From Mesostigma viride (Eukaryota > Streptophyta > Mesostigmatophyceae > Mesostigmatales > Mesostigmataceae), in NCBI GenBank assembly GCA_009746045.1, contig RPFO01001453.1:1-45000 (forward strand): a stretch of DNA of 45,000 bases, given 5' to 3'. Positions within the stretch are counted from its first letter, which is position 1; each line of letters opens with the position of its first letter. Under the pieces are notes generated by a model. That model made no database searches, was not told the origin of the DNA, and saw nothing but the letters and a program-made list of their open reading frames with translations. The translations under genes and the position numbers were made by a program. This document shows, in pieces, positions 26,704 to 37,439 of this stretch.

Positions 26704-27280
26704 AGCGCCTTGTCAGGTGGTCATATAGGAAACCCATCAACTTGAGTAGTTCTTGTCACAATGACCCCCCACATTGAGCATGCGTTGCCGTCAGCGTGCA
26801 AGAGTTAATTATGTGTGCTTTGGTCAGTTTGCAGTTGTCCTTGATGAAGAAGGAGGTGCGAGTGTGGCTGAATGGTTACTCTAATTTCCTCATAGCGTCT
26901 ACATGGGTGGCCGTCTTGGAACGGTTGTAACTTGGGCAGTACTTGTCAGAATGTCGTCCAACCTTGAACGTAGGAGGTACCATATGTGCAGAGGATGGTA
27001 GTATGTGGTTTGGACAGTTTTCACGTGGCTTAGATGTATAAAGGGTTGTTAGTGTGGTTAAATACTGGCTAAAACCTCCCTTAGCTTCGTCACTGGTGTC
27101 AACCTATATGAACGTTAATAACTGGAGCTGTGGTTGTCAGAATGACCTCAAAATTTGGGGTTGCATGTCCCCCCCTCTCTAGTATTTGAAAATATATGGT
27201 ATGGCAATTTTTGAAGTGTTTATGATGTGATTTATTTTTTTTTCATTAAAAAAGGACCTGTTTTGCGGGAAAATTAATAA
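26704..27280. repeat. Degenerate 190-bp tandem units inside TTAA element copy 2
   Basis: Units starting AGCGCCT/AGCGTCT/AGCTTCG at about 26704, 26894 and 27083 (spacing 190 and 189) each contain TTGTCASAATG about 45-55 bases on. Copy 1 carries one unit starting near 23209. Confidence 0.6.
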
Positions 27281-27563
27281 CTGGTGCATCCTTGCATATT
27301 TCTTGGTCCCAATTAGGCAGACTTTCTCAAAAGTGGGGGAACTACATGGAAATATATGATTTGGTCCAAATATGTTTGCCCATTGTCCTAGGGAAAATAT
27401 GCCAAAAGTAGCATCTTTTTCTGTTTTTAGCGCGTAACCGGCATCTGGTGGGGGCTAGTACCCCCCCCAAGTGGTTGGAAAAATTTTTTTTTATCATATT
27501 TATGGTTCCCAATCATAATTGGATTTTTAGCACATGCATAGATATGGTCCCCTGGTGGGCCAG

Positions 27564-28350
27564 CAGGCATCCGTGGCCCTTGCCACTTTTAACACCCGCA
27601 CATTGCTAGATGACGACCATAGCTACCGGGTAGAGGAGCTAGTCGCATTCTGCATTGAGCATCGTGTATCTATATTAGGCGTCCAGGAACACCGCCGCAC
27701 GGTGCCACTTGGCATGGTGAGCACTGATCGCTTGGCGGGTGGCTGGCGGTTTTACTTCGCTGGCAGCGGTACGTCTGGCCAAGGTGGTGTTGGTCTTTTG
27801 TGTTCGCCGCTGGCAGTTGCTAGCCTCAGCACGCTTAAGTTTCTAACCCCACGCCTTATGGCAGCACATTTCACCTCTGTCGAGGGGCGGTCTAAACACC
27901 ACCTCACGGTGGGGGTGGGCTATGCACCCCATGCACAGCGGTCTACCTGAGTCGGCCCGTGAGGATCGAGTTCTTCGAATCCTTGCATGACCTTGAGGGG
28001 GTCACCCCGGCCCGCCACTTTTTGGTTATGCTGCTCGACGCCAATGCCACGCTCCCCGTGGGCACTGCTGGCAGCCGCTTTGCGCCTGCTGACACTACTG
28101 CTAACGACAACACTCCCCTGTTTTCTGCCTTTTTGCGGGATAGCGGGATGGTTGCTGTCAACTGCCACTTCCAACGTCCCTCACAGGACTTGGTCACTTT
28201 TCGTGGCCCTAACGGCCGTCAGGCCTGTTTGGACTACGTGGTGGTACGGCAGTCCAGGTGTGCACACCTCGGTCCTGGACACCCGAGTGTTTGACACGCC
28301 GACGGTGTGCTCTGACCACCGGTTGGTGCGCGCGACCCTTCGGCTCCGGT
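27564..28350 (+). pseudogene. LINE apurinic-type endonuclease domain (frameshifted)
   Basis: Conserved blocks in order: ATFNTRTL (Asn), LGVQEHR (Glu), LLDANATLP (Asp/Asn), CLDYVVV, and finally CSDHRLVRATL (the Ser-Asp-His signature) in another frame. These are the metal and DNA-binding residues of the exonuclease-endonuclease-phosphatase fold that nicks target DNA. Shifts occur near 27945 and near 28250. Confidence 0.75.
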
Positions 28351-28375
28351 TCCACGTCCCCGCGCGCCGCGCCCC

Positions 28376-29167
28376 ATGGTGGTCCGCCCTGACTGGTCTG
28401 CTCTACGTCCGGTCAAGGGAGATCCTGAGGACTGGACGGACGCCGAGCACGAGCGGAACCGGTGCCGCCAGGAGTACCTGTCGGCCCTGGACGCCCGGGC
28501 GGACGTCGACGAGCTGGACAAGGGTGCCCCCAACGCCGCCATTTTTGCGGGCTTTGCGGCCCGTGCCCCGTTGCTGGCGGCCCGGCACCTGCCGGTCATG
28601 CCCCGCCGCCGCCCCGGCCCGCTCTACCGCCAGGACCCCAAGGTCTTGGCCGCCCGGCACCGCCTCAAGCGTAACCGGGACCCGCTGCAGAAACCATTGC
28701 TCAAGGCCGCCCTTGTGGAGGCCTACGAGCACGCTCAGGACGCGGAGGCGGCCCAGTGCATCGCGGATGCCAAGGCCTGCCAGGCTCGCAACCAGGGCAA
28801 GGACATGTGGTACCACCTCGACCGGCTCGGCGGCCGGCGGCAGCGCACCCCGGTGGAGCACACGGGGAACGGCACGGCGCCGGTCAGCCTTGACCGCTGG
28901 TTGGCCCACAATGTTTCCTTGACCGGTGGGGCTCGCGCCCCCCCCCCGCCGCTTCACCCCGAGACGGCCGCCCGCCTCGGGGTCGCCGGACCCCCGCCGC
29001 CGCCAGCGCCCCCCTCCTCGGCCGCGGACTACCAAGTCCCCGCCTTGCAGGAGGGCTGCCTTGCCACTGACGACGTCGTCCACCCCTTCACTTTGAAGGA
29101 ATTGGACGGCGCCCTTGCTCGCCTGCGGTACGATGGCGGCGGTCGGTGCCGACCACCTTTCTGCTGA
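28376..29167 (+). pseudogene. LINE ORF2 linker between endonuclease and RT
   Basis: A 263-residue GC-rich frame (Arg/Ala/Asp-rich helices, then a Pro-rich stretch). It ends in LKELDGALARLRYDGGG and, in the next frame, GADHLSAELLK, the N-terminal RT block seen before palm motifs in LINEs. High GC here against AT-rich flanks is a property of the element, not of the site. Confidence 0.6.
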
Positions 29168-29700
29168 GCTGCTGAAGAACCCTGACACATCAAATTTTTC
29201 CCGCGGAGAGCCGGCCGGAAAAATCTTTCCGACTTGCCCGACTGAGCTGGACGGTACGGACCAAATTTCGGTGCAAATTGTGGCCAAAAAGCTATGTCGG
29301 CTGATTTAATGGCGGTGACCTTGATGGAGGCATTTAAGCATTATTAACGCTGGAAAATTTTGCTGCACATGCTCCGAGATATGCGATCGCTCATGATATT
29401 TTTTTTTCTATTTTACCGACGTGCTGCAAGCTGAAAAAAATATTCGCGCGGGGGTGGGTACGAGCCTGCCGACCCTTTTGCGGGCTGCTGTCCGCAGATG
29501 CAAAAAAGTACACCATCGCGGTAGCCCAGCCTCCACGGGGCTCGCGTGCGATAAGAGCGAATTTCTCTTCGTTGGTAAGTCTATTTTAGCGTTACCACGA
29601 GCTTTTCCCGAAAAATTTTCAGTTCGGTTAATTTCCTCGTTAAATCTGCTAGTGGGTGCTTCGGAGCTCTAAAAACCCTGAAATCCACCGCCCCCCCCTC

Positions 29701-30240
29701 CCCCCGATGCTTCATTGTATTGCTCAGATCATCATGAATTCGACGGAAGGCAACCTGCGCTATTGCTACCGGTGTGACAAGCTACGACGGCGCACCTCAG
29801 ATGGCGATCTCACGTATGGCGGCCTGCCCCGCACGATTCACACCAGCAAGTGCGTAAACTGCGACTTAAAGCTGCAGAATTTTTGCGCTGTCAACATCCG
29901 CCCGTGGCAGGTCTTGTACAATCTTAAGGCGGCTGCTGCCATGGGATGGAAACCGTTTGCGAACAAATATTTTGTTATCTCTCCTTGCCCCCGTGAGGCG
30001 TTTGATACAATGTTCAAGCACGTAGGGGAGGGCGCAGCCGATCAGCCGCAGGGAAGGTGCCATGGCAACTTCAAGGAAAATGCAACGAAGGCCAAGCGCG
30101 TGTTAACGGATTTTAACGTAATAGAATACCTGTTGAGGGAAGGTGACACCAGCAAGGTAGCCACAGTGTGGGCAGGGGCTAGGGTGATGGTGGATAGCAC
30201 TCTTTCTGTTATTGTGCCCCCCTTAACAGCCACCTGGGCA
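29701..30240 (+). CDS. Cys-rich putative exon inside the insert; family unknown
   Basis: Inside a longer open frame (29656-30651), the first 180 or so residues look coding. They contain CYRCDKLRRRT, then KCVNCDLKLQNFC (two CxxC pairs, zinc-ribbon-like), a helical region and NVIEYLLREGD. A possible donor AGCAAG|GTAGCC lies near 30155. Beyond 30290 the frame runs through the minisatellite and is not protein. It may be a fragment of a transposase or a captured gene; nothing identifies it. Confidence 0.35.
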
Positions 30241-30292
30241 TCCACTTCCCATGGAGAGTGCTCCCTCAAGATAACATTTTCTACCATGGTCA

Positions 30293-31618
30293 TGCCCCCC
30301 CTCACACCACGCATGCATGCCAGCCCCCCCACACACCCACGCATGCATGCCAGCCTCCCCCCACACCCACGCATGCATGCCAGCCCCCGCCACACCCACG
30401 CATGCATGCCAGCTCCCCCCCACACCCACACATGCATGCCAGCCCCCCCCAACACCCACGCATGCATGCTAGCCCCCCCCACACCCACACATGCATGCCA
30501 GCCCCCCCACACACCCACGCATGCATGCCAGCCTCCCCACACACCCACGCATGCATGCCTGCCCCCCCCACACCCACGCATGCATGCCAGCCCCCCTACC
30601 CACACCCACGCATGCATGCCAGCCCCCCACACACCCACGCATGCATGCTAGCCCCCCCACACACACACGCATGCATGCCAGCCCCCCCCACACACACACA
30701 TGCATGCCAGCCCCCCCCCACACATGCACGCATGCCAGCCCCCCCACACACCCACGCATGCATGCCAGCCCCCCCCACACCCACGCATGCATGCATGCCA
30801 GCCCCCACCCACACCGCGCATGCATGCATGCCAGCCCCGCCCCACACCCACGAATGCATGCCAGCCCCCCCCACACCCACGCATGCATGCCAGCTCCCCC
30901 CACACCCACGCATGCATGCCAGCCCCCTCCCCCACCCACGCATGCATGCTACCCCCCCCACACCCACGCATGCATGCCAGCCCCCCCACACCCACGCACG
31001 CATGCCAACCCCCCCACACACCCACGCATGCATGCCAGCCCCCCCCTTACACACTCATGCATGCCAGCGCCCCCCACACGCACGCATGCATGCCAGCCCC
31101 CCCACACCCACGCATGCATGCCAGCCCCCCCCCACACCCACGCATTCATGCCACCCCCCCACACACCCACGCATGCATGCCAGCCCCCCCACACCCCACG
31201 CATGCATGCCATCCCCCCCGCACACCCACGCATGCATGCCAGCCCCCCCACACCCACGCATGCATGCCAGCCCCCCCCACACCCACGCATTCATGCCAGG
31301 TCCCCCCCACACCCACGCATGCATGCCAGCCCCCCCACACACCCACGCATGCATGCCAGCCCCCCCCACACCCACGCATGCATGCCAGCTCCCCCCCCCC
31401 CCACGCATGCATGCCAGCCCCCCCAGACACCCACGCATGCATGCCAGCCCCCCCCACACCCACGCATGCATGCCAGCCCCCCCACACACCCACGTATGCA
31501 TGCCAGCTCCCCACCACACCCACACATTGCATGCCAGCCCCCCCCCACACCCACGCATGCATGCCAGCCCCCCCCACACCCACGCATGCATGCCAGCCCC
31601 CCCCACATCCACGCATGT
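30293..31618. repeat. Minisatellite of about 27-bp units, roughly 45-50 copies
   Basis: The unit is close to CACACCCACGCATGCATGCC plus AGCCCCCC, with small length changes in the C run and point changes (CACACATGCATG, GCATTCATG, GCTAGC). GCATGCATGC is self-complementary. The repeat is open in many frames on both strands, giving His/Pro/Met or Trp/Gly/Cys runs that are not genes. Confidence 0.95.
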
Positions 31619-32640
31619 GGATGGGCGCCTGGCCTCGAACAAGAAGGGCAAGACCAAGGGTGTGCTGCTGCAAGTAGTGACAATGGAGCAGCGCAGGACT
31701 CAACTAGATCACATGCCAGGCCTCCAGCGCAGCCCAAGTAGGAGAGAGAGGCAGACGATAAAGCGGCAGCGGGCTGTACGCTGCATGTTTTATTTACCAA
31801 GTGACTGGTGTTTTATGCATAGCATTTAGAACATTTACGAGCTTGTTCACACCTTGATTGTACAACTTAGGACATTGTATCATAATTGATGTTGTCAACA
31901 TCATTCGCCATGTTCAATCCATATAATATGTGTCCAAGTGACCATTAATGCTGCCATATGTCAACTGATGGTATGTTAAACGTTGGTTTAGGAACTGAGA
32001 TTTGGCATTGTCATCATGACATGGATTCGAATTCAATGTGTCTGCAAGTTTTGGGTCAAGTGGAATCATATTGGATGCAATCTGCATGATTTGACTTATG
32101 CAAAATGAAAGAAATGAGCAAAAACTGCATTTTTTATGCTATTGACTGTCACAAATAGGTCTATAGGTGACCTCAACCTTGGTGCATGCTTTACCTGGCC
32201 TTTGTAAATTATGCATTTAAGTTGTGTGCCTTGTTTGAAATGGTTATGGCCCTCTTGGATGTAAAAAACTAGTGAAATGGTAATAAAATTGACTTTTTAT
32301 GCTGTCAAACGTCACCAACATGTTGAAGGTGGGGTGCAAACTGAGACTTCACAATGTCATCATGATGGAGGACCATAATTCAGTTTGCATGCAAGTTTCT
32401 GGGTCAATGGAATAAAATTTGATGTTGATTGCTTGCCTCCATATGTGCAAAAATGTCAAAAACCATGTACCTTATGCTGTTATACGTCACAGTTAACCTT
32501 GCCAGGGTTGTCCGATGACGGGTCCCCAATTTTGGGGGGTAAACACTACCATATATGTGCTCGCTTGGGCCCAAAACCTGGGTTCAACATGTTTTAGCAA
32601 GCCAGTCAAATAATTTTTTGGCCAGAAAGTGCCAAAAAAA

Positions 32641-33471
32641 TTTGATGTGGATCTGGCGGTTAAGGATCTTCTGCTGGCGTTCTGCAACCGTGTCCTGCTC
32701 TCTGACGAGCCTCCGCCTGCTGAGTGGCAGACGGCCATCCGCGTCATGCTGTACAAGAAGGGCTCTGCTGCTGACCCCGGTAATTACTATCGGGGTGTCT
32801 GCCTCCAGAGCGCCGCGCTGAAGGTCTTCATGCGCATGATGCTGCACAGGCTCCGCGCCGCGCTGGACCCACACCTGGGTGAGTCTCAGATGGGTTTCCG
32901 TCGTGGTCGTAACACTGTCATGGCTGTGTTTGTCGCGCGCCGATTGATGGAGGAGGTGCGTCGCCTTCCCCCTGACAGTTTGCCGCTGGTCTTCATTTTT
33001 GTTGACTATATCAAAGCCTTTGACACGGTACTCTGGGAGGCTCTTTGGGCCATCCTAGCTCTGGATCGGGTGCCCCCTGCGTTTATTGCTGCCATTCGCC
33101 GACTGTATGAGGGCTCACAGGCAGTAGTGCGGACTGCGGAAGGCACCACCCCACCATTCCCCCTTCACCACGGGGTGTGGCAAGGTTGTGTCCTGTCCCC
33201 ATACCTGTTCATTATTGTCGTGGATCACGTCATGCGCCGGGCACGTGCGCGCTTTACTGCTCTTAAGGGGTTTGAGCCAGGCTTGGACATCCTTAACGTG
33301 AAAGAGCACGGCGGGGTTAGACCTGGTTACCGCCTTGCCGACCTGATTTATGCGGATGATACCACCCTCATCGAGAGCCCCGAGCACATTCAGACCTGGC
33401 TGGACTGCCTGGGCCTGGAGGCGCGCGGGCGGTGGGGTTGGAGATTAGTGTCAAAACCGAGGCGATGGTGA
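32641..33471 (+). pseudogene. LINE reverse transcriptase domain
   Basis: The frame includes YKKGSAADPGNYRG-type (here PGNYYRGVCL), QMGFRRGRNT, FVDYIKAFDTV (first catalytic Asp), GVWQGCVLSPYLFII and LADLIYADDTTLI (YADD). It is a full palm of a non-LTR RT. Reading leaves this frame near 33430 and continues at 33432-34079. In a live element it primes from the nicked target. The 29190-32640 insert separates it from its N-terminal block. Confidence 0.85.
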
Positions 33472-34218
33472 TTGGGGCCTCCAGTAAACCACCGCTGCCG
33501 CGCCTGCTCGACGGGACGGAGGTCCCGTTCCGCGACCGCTTCAAGCTGTTGGGGAGCTGGCTTCCTGACACCGCCGACGATGTGGACACCCGCATCGGCC
33601 TTGCCTGGGCCAAGCTCCGTTCGCTCACACCCTACTGGCGCTCGAAGGGCCTGGGCGGGCACCGCAAGCGCATGCTCTTCAAGGTCCTCGTCCTCACGGT
33701 GCTCACGTATGGCGCCGAGGCGTGGACCCTCCCACCCAAACTGGCAGCCAGGCTAGACGGCACGGTTTACAGGATGCTCCGACAGGTCCTTAACGTAGGT
33801 TTTTCCGAGCGTCCGTCATCAGAATCTTTGTATCATGGCATGCCTCATGTTTCGGACGAGATTAGGCAGCGTAGGATAGCATTTGTAGGACACCTTGCCC
33901 GCACCAGCCAGGTCGATCGACACCACCCTCGGTCTGGCCGGCCCCCAGCGGCTTGGCCAGCCAGGGCGGCACATTATGACCTGGCCTGGCCCCGCGGACA
34001 TTCCCAAACGGGTAGGGAAACCTGTCATGAACTACGTTCAGATGTTGCTGGACGACCTAGTGGTCCCAGCCCAGTTTGAGCACCGCATCCACTCTCTCTC
34101 CCGTCTTTGGACTGTCATGCAGGACAAGACGCGGTGGAAGAAGATTGTCAAGGCGCACACGCCCGACCCTGTGGGCAAGCCACCTCCCCCCAAGCGGAGG
34201 AGGCGTTTTGATGAGTAG
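33432..34218 (+). pseudogene. LINE ORF2 C-terminal region
   Basis: This starts with GLEISVKTEAM and continues through LLGSWLP, LTYGAEAWTLPPKL, RRIAFVGHLAR and, after a shift near 33900-34000, a basic tail PPPKRRRRFDE with stop at 34216-34218. Matching segments occur at 10985-11690 (-) and 41417-41880 (+). Confidence 0.7.
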
Positions 34219-34330
34219 TGTAGTTAGGATTTTCTAGATAGCTTAGAGTTAGTATAGTTCGATCACGCGGCTTCCTCCACCCCATCCATCATGGAATATG
34301 TGCTACATGACCTCCCCACGGAGGCATGTT

Positions 34331-34364
34331 ATAATTTAATTTAATTTAATTTAATTTAATTTTA
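34331..34364 (+). repeat. TTTAA-type tail of the LINE
   Basis: Six to seven AATTT units directly after the terminal stem-loop and GCATGTTATA. Confidence 0.8.
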
Positions 34365-34439
34365 ATAGGTATGGTTTCCAGAAAAGTGCCCTTTAGGGGT
34401 GTCCTGTCCCCTTAAACGCGACAAAACAATGTAGTGGCT

Positions 34440-34515
34440 CTAGCAGGATTCGAACTATAACCAGTCTGGCATTCTTCTGCGGCTATAGGCGTCTCGGTCC
34501 AAAGGCATCGCAAAC
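34440..34515 (-). other. Degenerate tRNA-like sequence
   Basis: The minus strand contains AGTTCGAATCCTGCTAGAGCC, a near-perfect B box/T-loop followed by an acceptor-like end. The opposite T-stem does not pair and a good A box is not visible. Possibly a tRNA relic or a SINE head. Confidence 0.25.
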
Positions 34516-35870
34516 TAGAACCCAACAGCCAAAGACTCGGGGTTTTGGGTCACCCCTGGGTATGCCCTAATAAACCCTCAGGCCCCGGAAGAAGCCTTTG
34601 TATCCTCCCGGCCCCACCCATCTGAAGCCACCATGCCCTTGCAGTACGTTGTTCCACTCACATAATATAGGGCCAATGCGCCTCGGGTGCAAGCCAAAAA
34701 GCATGCACACATGCAAAGCCCGGTAGCTGAAATCATGCAAGAGACCAGTCAATCAACATAATTCAGGTACTTTGAAGTGAAGTATGAACATTCAATTTGC
34801 ATGGTTTTGTATGATCAAAAGGAATATTCGATCAGCGCAGTTTTATTGATAATTTTCTAGAAACTATGACATATGTACAAGTGCTTGAGATGCTCATGTG
34901 GCGTCCTGCAGGGGCTTTCGAGAGAGAAAGACGGGGCACTGAAGTAGAGTGAGTGGGCTGTCCGTTCCATTCTGCTGACTAAGAAAAGGGAGCCGTGCCA
35001 CAGATATGCTCTGGAAAGCCGAGCGCGCCTCGGCTGACCATCACCACCGTGACAACCAACCTAGGAAACAGGGACTGCTGATCGAATAGCAAACTGGGCC
35101 ACCAGCGGACCTTTGAGTTTATAGACAAGTGAAGGTGCCTCATGAGCTGGGAACCACCACAGACTGGCAGGGTGTGCAAACTTGTGTAAATGCCACTCTC
35201 TCATGTATGATCTCTCTGTGACTCAGCAAAGGATATGCTGACACACACAAATGGCATCCATGCCAAGTCAACAGTGGGGCATGTCTTGCGGAGAGGCAAT
35301 GGCCAGCACTGGTCACACAACATACAGTGACCAGGTCACACGACCTACTGTGCCCAGGCCTGCGGTGTCATGCCAGTTAAGCAATCGGCTTTGCGTGGGC
35401 GACACTTTAGATTTGATTTCCTTACTTTTGAGGCATCGTTATGGCACCGTTGCCGCTGGAATGATTTATGCTTCACACCTCCCCCTTGAGCTCTCCTATG
35501 GCTTTACCAGGGCGCTGTGAGCCTAGAATATGCAACGACCAGCGGTCACTCTGGTGTCAGCAGTGTCTAGAATTAATTAATCAAGTCTGGATTAGCCACC
35601 CTGGATCCGACCCCATCATGGAGGGGTGCCCAAACGTCATTGTCAGGAAGCCGAGGGCGGCGCACTCGCGTCGCGAGCCAACTGGCCCACCACATGACAT
35701 CAGGTGGCATGAAGGGAATGCCCTAGTCATCACAAGCCCAGCGCCCAAGCATCCGTTACTGACATCAGCACGCCGACGTCAGGCTTGCGGCATGCGTGAA
35801 CCAAGCAAACGTCACCGTGCCGTTGGCGCCCTCGTGCCATGAAACCGGCCGTGCAATGCCGTCACATTGG
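34516..35870. other. No recognisable gene
   Basis: No domain, splice pattern or repeat structure stands out. Open frames are short and overlap on both strands. Confidence 0.4.
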
Positions 35871-35875
35871 CCATG

Positions 35876-35969
35876 CATCGGTTGCTTGCGTACGGCACAC
35901 CAGCAGTGTGATCCAGGCCATCAGCCCGCCCGAGCTAGGCAATCGTGTGACGTACGCAAGCAACCGATG
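35876..35969. repeat. 19-bp perfect inverted repeat with 56-bp spacer
   Basis: CATCGGTTGCTTGCGTACG (35876-35894) is the exact reverse complement of 35951-35969. Five further bases (CACAC/GTGTG) pair beyond one mismatch. It could fold as a hairpin of about 25 bp. Confidence 0.85.
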
Positions 35970-36309
35970 TACTAGTCAGATGCGCGGTGCCATCCAACCT
36001 CCGACATGGCAATGTCCACCACCCACGCAAGTTGATGCCGCCACTTGTCACTCATCCCACGCTAAACCGCCCTCATACCGCGTCACTTGCCAAAACCATC
36101 GTCCCCCGCCTTCCCCGCAGACTCCGAACACGACCGTTTGTCGAGGAGGCGGCATGCCAAAAGGCTTGAGGTAGCGATAGGCATGTCAACCCCCCCTGTA
36201 CCATGTCCACTGTGTTTCGTCAACAGCGCAGGTGCTTGCTTCAGACATGCGCCACATGTCACTTATGAACATGACACCACAAGCGCGAGTCATGAGCAGC
36301 ACTCCGTCA

Positions 36310-36545
36310 TGCCATGCTACCAGTTGTCACGCTGGCACCCATCCTGTGTGTAGCGCACCTAGTGCACAAGCGTGCTATACCAGTTGTGGTGCATGCGCCC
36401 GTCCTTGACGTTGCGTACCTATTTCACAAGTGTGATACCAGTGAACTAGTGAACTAGCAGTACCATACTAGGATTCCAACCCGGGACCTCTTGCACCTAG
36501 TACACAAGCTCAATACCAGTTGTCGCGCACTTGGGAATACCACAC
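36310..36545 (-). repeat. Cluster of tRNA-like (SINE-type) repeats
   Basis: The minus strand has repeated blocks of CAACTGGTAT (near 36530, 36390 and 36325; the latter two are less exact), each followed by GCTTGTGNACTAGGTGC or a similar form. The copy at about 36530-36470 continues to GGTCCCGGGTTGGAATCC, one mismatch from a B box. An anticodon-like stem can be drawn but position 33 is not T, so a functional tRNA is unlikely. A related ATACCAGTTGTCGTGATGAC occurs at 16520. Confidence 0.4.
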
Positions 36546-37063
36546 GGGAGATGGCTTCACAGAGGCTAGAGCATTGGATGCAGAATTGAGAGCCACTTGG
36601 ATGTACACTTGGATGTACACTTGAGAGCCAGTTTGAAGAGCAACACCGGATGGGGACTGATGAAAAAGCCGGCAGATGATAAAAACAACCCGAATGGATG
36701 CACCTCTGCGACATCCTCCGCAGGCGGCGGGGACCAACGCAGTCCTCATCCATAAATCTTGTGTAGCCCAGTGCCCCACCATTTCGGCATCCCCCATGAT
36801 TCGCCTGTACCCGTTCCTCAAGCAAAAGGTTGCTGCTCAGAATACGCGTGCATAAGCATACTCTAAACAAAAGTGCCTCGTGAGCACACACATTGGAAAC
36901 AGAGCGAACCGCACGTACGGCTCACCTGCAGTCTCCGTGGTCGCAGGGGGCCCGGCAGCCGCGCCTTTGTCAGGCACCGCGGAGGCAAGGCATTAGGCAA
37001 TCACCAGAGCCAGGAATCGGCAGGTCAGCTAGTGCAGGCTACTGAGGCTAACCTGCGGTACTG

Positions 37064-37270
37064 ATGGCTGCGGCCGCCTTTGCCATCGACGCCGAGATGC
37101 GAGCAATAATGGAAAACGAGGAGCAACAGATCCTTCCTGCACTGGTCATGCCGGGAGGCACAGACGACTTGCAGGCACTCTTCACCAGTACTGATGCGGG
37201 GGGGGAAATGGGATGGGAACACTGGCCTGCCGGTGGATCATGGTGCAGGTGCTTGAAGTGGGGGCGGTGA
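37064..37270 (+). CDS. Possible small gene or first exon, unknown
   Basis: A 68-residue frame starting MAAAAFAIDAEMRAIMENEE with an acidic, helix-like start. Coding-like composition is the only support. The end runs into GC-rich sequence without a clear donor. Confidence 0.2.
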   Translation: MAAAAFAIDAEMRAIMENEEQQILPALVMPGGTDDLQALFTSTDAGGEMGWEHWPAGGSWCRCLKWGR

Positions 37271-37439
37271 GGGGCACACCTGCCGGTGATTGGATGAACG
37301 TACAAAGTAGAGCGCACAAAAATATACAAAACTCCATGCCGAATGCTTGTCGATTTGTCGTATATAAATATTCAAAAATATAATAAGTTACAACAGAGTG
37401 AAAGCACCCGAACCAAACCAAAGCGAACGCCATTCTAAA

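Larger units (their letters stand above)
29191..32640. mobile_element. 3.4-kb insert in the LINE, carrying a Cys-rich ORF and a minisatellite
   Basis: LINE coding sequence breaks at CATCAAATTT (about 29189-29198) and resumes at AAATTTGATG (about 32638). A shared AAATTT is a possible target duplication. Terminal repeats are not clear; the two ends share only a T-rich start and a later GGCC block in inverted comparison. Its right half (31840-32600) is AT-rich with degenerate units ending TTATGCTGT...GTCAC at about 32131, 32294 and 32471. Confidence 0.5.
27549..34364 (+). mobile_element. EN-RT LINE (ORF2-type), interrupted by a 3.4-kb insert
   Basis: The likely target duplication is ATAGATATGGT (27538-27548) and ATAGGTATGGT (34365-34375), 10 of 11 matching. 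The element holds an apurinic-type endonuclease (27570-28350), a linker (28376-29150), RT (29115-29190, resuming at 32641-33430), a C-terminal domain (33432-34218) and a short 3' UTR. It ends with the stem-loop CCTCC-CCAC-GGAGG (34311-34324) and a TTTAA-repeat tail. The endonuclease begins almost at the 5' boundary, so no ORF1 is present. Several frameshifts make it inactive. Confidence 0.8.
25291..34415. mobile_element. TTAA-flanked DNA element, copy 2, split by a nested LINE
   Basis: The left end is TTAA plus GGGGACAGGACACCCC (25291-25310). The right end is GGGGTGTCCTGTCCCC plus TTAA (34396-34415), a 16-bp perfect terminal inverted repeat. The body at 25295-27537 matches copy 1. At about 27549 a LINE interrupts it and the element resumes after 34375. 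Without the LINE it would be about 2.3 kb. Its own sequence has no transposase. Confidence 0.8.

Noticed and set aside
30293-31618. CRISPR-like array
   Set aside because: Repeats run head to tail with no unique spacers of fixed length, and the context is eukaryotic.
30258-31829. Frames of 300-520 residues rich in His/Pro/Met (+) or Trp/Gly/Cys (-)
   Set aside because: They are translations of the minisatellite in all frames on both strands. Only the part before 30240 looks coding.
34440-34515. Functional tRNA gene
   Set aside because: The B box is good, but the T-stem does not pair and no A box is seen. Listed only as a low-confidence relic.
35839-36353. Frames of 60-110 residues, Pro/His/Thr-rich
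   Set aside because: No domain, mutually overlapping, and located around the inverted repeat and tRNA-like repeats.
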